DNA of 64,000 nucleotides from an uncultured Clostridia bacterium (GTDB lineage Bacteria; Bacillota; Clostridia; Peptostreptococcales; Anaerovoracaceae): NCBI GenBank assembly GCA_934234035.1, contig CAKQHH010000003.1:61282-125281 (forward strand). The letters are read 5' to 3'. Below are positions 61,270 through 64,000 of the stretch, in pieces. The position numbers were made by a program, and so were the translations under genes. The notes under the pieces are model-generated. The model was not told the origin of the DNA. It saw only the letters and a list, made by a program, of their open reading frames with translations, and did not search any database. Every line of letters begins with the position of its first letter. The first letter of the stretch is position 1.

Positions 61270-61421
61270 ATGAACACATCAAATATCACAAATTATAAAC
61301 CCAAAAGTGTTGCCGAACTTTTGGGATATCTGTTAAGACATTACAACGTTGAGACAGAGAAGGAATTTTAAAGGCAAACCGAACTCCAACTAATAGGCAT
61401 TATTACACTTATGATTTGTAG
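61270..61421 (+). pseudogene. Truncated, frameshifted IS607-type serine recombinase (tnpA)
   Basis: A good AAAGGAG site leads to an ATG whose first 19 codons read MNTSNITNYKPKSVAELLG, the typical MerR-like N-terminus of IS607 TnpA. A shift then moves the homology to another frame, which continues ISVKTLQR, has TGA where Trp is expected, and goes on DREGILKANRTPTNRHYYTYDL to 61421. Without the shift the frame ends after 33 codons at 61371. The catalytic serine domain is missing altogether before tnpB starts. It is a clear relic: one indel, one nonsense change and a deletion. Confidence 0.85.
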
Positions 61422-61462
61422 GCTGTATAGACTTCGTAAGTATAAAAAACAAATAGAAAGGG

Positions 61463-62626
61463 ATGAGGGGATTGCTAAAGAGCTTCAAGACAGAAATAAA
61501 TCCGTCAGAAGAGCAGAAAGTCAAGATTCGCAAAACGATAGGAACTTGTAGATTTATCTATAACTTCTATCTTGCTCATAATAAGGAGCTTCATGAAAAT
61601 GGGAAAAAGTTTATGAGCAGCAACAAATTTAGAGTCTGGCTTAACAATGAGTATGTTCCGAAGCATCCGGAATATTCTTGGATCAAGGAAGCTTATTCAA
61701 AAGCGGTAACACAGGCAGTAAATAACGGACAAACCGCATTTACGAGATTCTTTAATCACAAGAGCGCCTTTCCAAGGTTTAAAAAGAAAGGCAAATCTGA
61801 TGTAAAAATGTATTTCGTAAAGAATAATCCGAAAGATTGTCGTTGTGAAAGACACAGAATCAATATTCCGTCACTTGGTTGGGTTCGCATCAAAGAAAAA
61901 GGATATATTCCCACAACAAAAGATGGATACGTAATTAAAAGCGGTCATGTCTCAATAAAAGCGGACAGATACTATGTTTCAGTTCTTATAGAAATCCCGG
62001 ATAACAGGATAGCCAATAATTCCAATGAAGGAATTGGCATAGACCTTGGATTAAAGGATTTCGCCGTTGTTTCCAATGGTACAAGTTATAAGAACATTAA
62101 CAAATCCGCAAAATTAAAGAAACTGGAAAAACAACTCATTCGAGAACAGAGAAGTCTTTCTCGAAAGTATGAAAATGTAAAGAAAGGAGGGCCCACTCAA
62201 AGAGCGAATATACAAAAACAAAGGCTTAAGGTACAGAAACTTCATCATAGAATTGACAATATTCGTACTGATTACATCAATAAAACAATCGCAGAGATAG
62301 TGAAAACCAAACCATCTTATATAACGATTGAAGATTTAAATGTATTAGGAATGATGAAGAACAAACATCTTTCAAAGGCAGTTGCTTCGCAGAAGTTTTA
62401 TGAATTTAGAACAAAGCTTCAAGCTAAATGTAACGAAAACGGCATTGAACTTCGAGTTGCAGACAGATGGTTTCCATCATCGAAAACCTGCCATTGCTGC
62501 GGCGCTATCAAAAAAGATTTAAAGCTTTCAGACAGAACCTTCACATGTGACTGCGGTTATATCGAAGACAGAGATTTCAATGCTGCACTTAATTTGAGAG
62601 ATGCTACGACTTACGAAGTTGCATAA
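61463..62626 (+). CDS. tnpB: TnpB RNA-guided nuclease (IS607/IS605 OrfB type)
   Basis: A 387-residue TnpB, the transposon-encoded RNA-guided endonuclease related to Cas12. The N-terminal helical region is SFKTEINPSEEQKVKIRKT. The split RuvC catalytic acids are in GIDLGLKDFAVVSNG (Asp), YITIEDLNVLGMMK (Glu) and DRDFNAALNLRD (Asp), and the zinc ribbon CHCCGAIKKD plus CDCGY lies between the last two. No internal stop or frameshift is seen, so it is probably active. GAAAGGG immediately precedes the ATG. Codon use is AT-rich and unlike the flanking lar genes. The element's own recombinase is destroyed, so this tnpB persists without its transposase. Confidence 0.93.
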   Translation: MRGLLKSFKTEINPSEEQKVKIRKTIGTCRFIYNFYLAHNKELHENGKKFMSSNKFRVWLNNEYVPKHPEYSWIKEAYSKAVTQAVNNGQTAFTRFFNHKSAFPRFKKKGKSDVKMYFVKNNPKDCRCERHRINIPSLGWVRIKEKGYIPTTKDGYVIKSGHVSIKADRYYVSVLIEIPDNRIANNSNEGIGIDLGLKDFAVVSNGTSYKNINKSAKLKKLEKQLIREQRSLSRKYENVKKGGPTQRANIQKQRLKVQKLHHRIDNIRTDYINKTIAEIVKTKPSYITIEDLNVLGMMKNKHLSKAVASQKFYEFRTKLQAKCNENGIELRVADRWFPSSKTCHCCGAIKKDLKLSDRTFTCDCGYIEDRDFNAALNLRDATTYEVA

Positions 62627-62800
62627 ATAAAAGCAAACGTAGGTATGTACCGAAGGCTATTTCGGGAATTTACGACTATGGAGTGTACAAGAACTTGTGA
62701 GTAGATATGATTTTGGTCAATCCAAAGCATACACGATGAAGTAGTAAGTAATGTTCGTGAGAACTTACATTATCTCGATGTGAGTATTTTTAATCATATT
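62500..62800 (+). ncRNA. Candidate omega (re)RNA region at the 3' end of tnpB
   Basis: By analogy with characterised TnpB elements, the guide RNA is made from the 3' end of tnpB and the right end of the element, with the adjacent host sequence as guide. The region after the stop (62627-62800) is non-coding and contains pairing words such as TGTACAAGAACTTGT and GTTCGTGAGAAC. If the right end is close to 62810 the guide would match the 5' part of larB. The boundaries are guesses. Confidence 0.4.
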
Positions 62801-62817
62801 TTGAGTGGCAGAGCGGT

Positions 62818-63669
62818 ATGGATATTCAGGAGATTTTGAGAGGCTACAAGGCGGGGGAGATTTCCCTGGAGATTGCGGAGGCGAAAATCCGCCAGATCGA
62901 TGAGCGGCCGGGGAAGGGATATACCAACATGGGGTTCGCCCGGCTGGACACCCAGCGGAAGGAGCGGTCGGGTTTTCCGGAGGTGATTTTCTGCAGCGGA
63001 AAGCCGGACGATTATCTGGTGGCTATTTACCGCAAAATCACGGAGCTGGAGGGCCGGGCCTTCGGTACGCGGGCCACACCGCACCAGGCGGCGCTGGTGC
63101 AGGAGGCCATCCCGACGGCGGAGTACGACCCGGTGTCCCGAATCCTGAAGGTGGAACGCAGTGGTGGAGCCTCCGGCAATCTCGAGGCCTCCGGCAGCGG
63201 TACAGCCTCCGGCGCGCATGGGGCTTCCGGTAATAATGGGGCCTCCGGCGGCCGAGTTGCGGTGTGCACCGGCGGCACAGCGGACATCCCGGTAGCCGAG
63301 GAGGCCGCGCAGACGGCAGAATTCTTCGGCGCCCGAGTGGACCGGTTTTATGATGTGGGGGTCAGCGGCATCCACCGGCTGTTCAACAACATGGATGAAA
63401 TCCGCAAAGCCGATTGCGTCATTGCGGTGGCGGGCATGGAGGGTGCGCTTCCGACGGTGATCGGCGGAATGGTACGGAATCCGGTCATCGCCGTCCCAAC
63501 TTCTGTGGGCTACGGCGCCAACATGCAGGGCCTGACGGCGCTGCTGACCATGATCAACTCCTGTGCCAATGGAGTGGCAGTGGTGAACATCGACAACGGT
63601 TACGGTGCCGGGTATATGGCCACCCAAATCGGCCGGTTGGCGGCATCCGGCCGCAATCGGGAACAATAG
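62818..63669 (+). CDS. larB: LarB pyridinium-3,5-biscarboxylate synthase
   Basis: A 283-residue enzyme that carboxylates nicotinic acid adenine dinucleotide at the start of NPN cofactor synthesis; its C-terminal half is AIR-carboxylase-like. Landmarks are GFARLDTQRKERSGFPEVIFC, the FGTRATPHQ segment, AVCTGGTADIPVAEEAAQTA, IAVAGMEGALPTVIGGMV and VPTSVGYGANMQGLTAL. Between about residues 115 and 146 a Gly/Ala/Ser-rich tract of hexapeptides (GASGNL-like) interrupts the conserved sequence, making it longer than the usual ~245 residues. The site before the ATG (AGAGCGG) is poor because the TnpB element lies between it and the AGGAGG at 61191, so translation may be reduced. Confidence 0.92.
   Translation: MDIQEILRGYKAGEISLEIAEAKIRQIDERPGKGYTNMGFARLDTQRKERSGFPEVIFCSGKPDDYLVAIYRKITELEGRAFGTRATPHQAALVQEAIPTAEYDPVSRILKVERSGGASGNLEASGSGTASGAHGASGNNGASGGRVAVCTGGTADIPVAEEAAQTAEFFGARVDRFYDVGVSGIHRLFNNMDEIRKADCVIAVAGMEGALPTVIGGMVRNPVIAVPTSVGYGANMQGLTALLTMINSCANGVAVVNIDNGYGAGYMATQIGRLAASGRNREQ
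63163..63252 (+). repeat. In-frame 18-nt tandem repeat inside larB
   Basis: Five units of 18 nt starting with GGAGCCTCCGGCAATCTC, GAGGCCTCCGGCAGCGGT and ACAGCCTCCGGCGCGCAT. The core GCCTCCGGC is strongly kept and encodes Ala-Ser-Gly; the other three codons vary. Same unit length as the gshA tract but a different sequence. Confidence 0.85.
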
Positions 63670-63678
63670 GAAAGAAAA

Positions 63679-63706
63679 GAAACCGAAGGCGTGCGCCTTC
63701 GGTTTC
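63679..63706 (+). terminator. Terminator of the nik-lar operon
   Basis: GAAACCGAAGGC and GCCTTCGGTTTC form a perfect 12-bp stem around a 4-nt GTGC loop, followed by TTCATTG. Confidence 0.82.
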
Positions 63707-63724
63707 TTCATTGTTGGGATGCGG

Positions 63725-64000
63725 CGGCCCGGCGGACGTCCGGGTTTGCGTACGACTCCCTGGAAACCCAATGAATTCGGTTTTTGTACGCAAACCGCGG
63801 GCCGGGGAAAGAGGAAAATGCGGCCCAGTCGCCGGCAAGGTTCGCGCTCGCCTGCCCGCAAAGCCAAAGAACTCGGTTTCCTTGCGCGAACCACGGGCCG
63901 TGAAAAGAGGGGAATGCGGCCCGGTCGCCGGCAAGGTTCGCGCTCGCCTGCCCGCAAAGCCAAAGAACTCGGTTTCCTTGCGCGAACCACGGGCCGTGAA
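63725..64000. repeat. Tandem 96-nt hairpin repeats at the window end
   Basis: Three units start at CGGCCC: 63725, 63821 and 63917 (the last cut by the window). The period is exactly 96 nt. Each folds as a long hairpin: outer arms CGGCCC(G)/(C)GGGCCG and inner arms that differ between units but stay paired: GGTTTGCGTAC/GTACGCAAACC in unit 1, GGTTCGCGC/GCGCGAACC in units 2 and 3. Units 2 and 3 are nearly identical. The stretch 63707-64000 holds no supportable gene. Confidence 0.88.

Larger units (their letters stand above)
61203..62810 (+). mobile_element. Decayed IS607-like element carrying intact tnpB
   Basis: A sharply AT-richer block between larC and larB. It contains a broken serine-recombinase (tnpA) start at 61270-61421 and a complete tnpB at 61463-62626. 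The tnpA remnant followed by tnpB on the same strand is the gene order of IS607-family elements, which lack terminal inverted repeats. The ends are approximate: the left must lie after AGGAGG at 61196 and the right before the larB ATG at 62818. Most of tnpA is deleted, so the copy can no longer move itself but tnpB may still act. Confidence 0.75.

Noticed and set aside
61270..61371. A genuine 33-residue small protein
   Set aside because: Its start matches the IS607 TnpA N-terminus and the homology continues in another frame, so it is a pseudogene fragment.
62794..63990. Minus-strand repeat-protein gene with 32-residue repeats
   Set aside because: The 96-nt period keeps frames open, but the frame runs antisense through larB, has no convincing ribosome site, and the hairpin pairing with co-varying arms explains the repeats better.

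Overview
The window reads as a single chromosomal stretch of a strictly anaerobic, Gram-positive-type bacterium of the class Clostridia. The evidence is a trimeric [FeFe] hydrogenase, strong AGGAGG ribosome sites, a T-box leader before thrS, lipoprotein-type binding proteins, a probable selenoprotein, corrinoid methyltransferases and Na+-coupled amino-acid carriers. The overall flavour (proline peptidases, amino-acid carriers, lysine-rich surface proteins) suits an amino-acid-fermenting gut or oral lineage such as the Mogibacterium/Anaerovoracaceae group, but that placement is inference. Most of the DNA is moderately GC-rich. Two visibly more AT-rich islands, a DUF4143 ATPase near 15-16.2 kb and a TnpB element near 61.2-62.8 kb, look imported.

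Layout. 0-4.1 kb: hydCBA, an electron-bifurcating-type hydrogenase. 4.1-5.3 kb (minus): a small protein with an in-frame UGA and a SECIS-like hairpin, followed by proC. 5.4-14.8 kb: a probable shikimate/quinate utilisation locus made of an old-yellow-enzyme reductase, a LysR regulator, aroE, an MFS carrier, aroD and a TRAP transporter, with the same dyad element in front of both transcription units. 15-17.3 kb: an orphan ATPase, tRNA-Arg(CCU) and purC. 17.5-30.3 kb: a large two-copy GH53 galactanase-like surface protein, purA, a small operon (PAP2, ung, GNAT, ATP-grasp), a large subtilisin-like protease and a DUF1858 protein. 30.4-32.9 kb: gshA with an internal 18-nt repeat tract, then a 0.8-kb non-coding array of hairpins spaced about 95 nt apart. 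32.9-38.7 kb: proline-specific peptidases and alpha/beta hydrolases. 38.7-44.8 kb: two brnQ paralogues around a LysR gene, then an NSS symporter. 44.9-52 kb: thrS with a T-box, a homocysteine methyltransferase, and a corrinoid methyl-transfer operon. 52-63.7 kb: hflX, HAD, a nickel/peptide-type ABC importer and larE-larC-larB for the nickel-pincer cofactor, with a decayed IS607-like TnpB element lodged between the larB ribosome site and its start. 63.7-64 kb: a second hairpin array with an exact 96-nt period, cut by the window end.

How the genes fit together. Peptidases releasing proline, branched-chain and NSS amino-acid carriers and hydrogenase suggest fermentation of peptides and amino acids with disposal of reductant as H2. 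ProC and the UGA-containing protein sit together. The nickel importer and lar genes form one colinear unit that would supply nickel and build the NPN cofactor; the larA-type enzyme that uses it is not in this window. The corrinoid operon points to demethylation of an unknown methylated substrate. The items I consider most worth follow-up are the probable selenoprotein, the two hairpin arrays (each beside a gene carrying an 18-nt coding repeat), the shared operator in the shikimate locus, and the TnpB insertion that splits larB from its ribosome-binding site.
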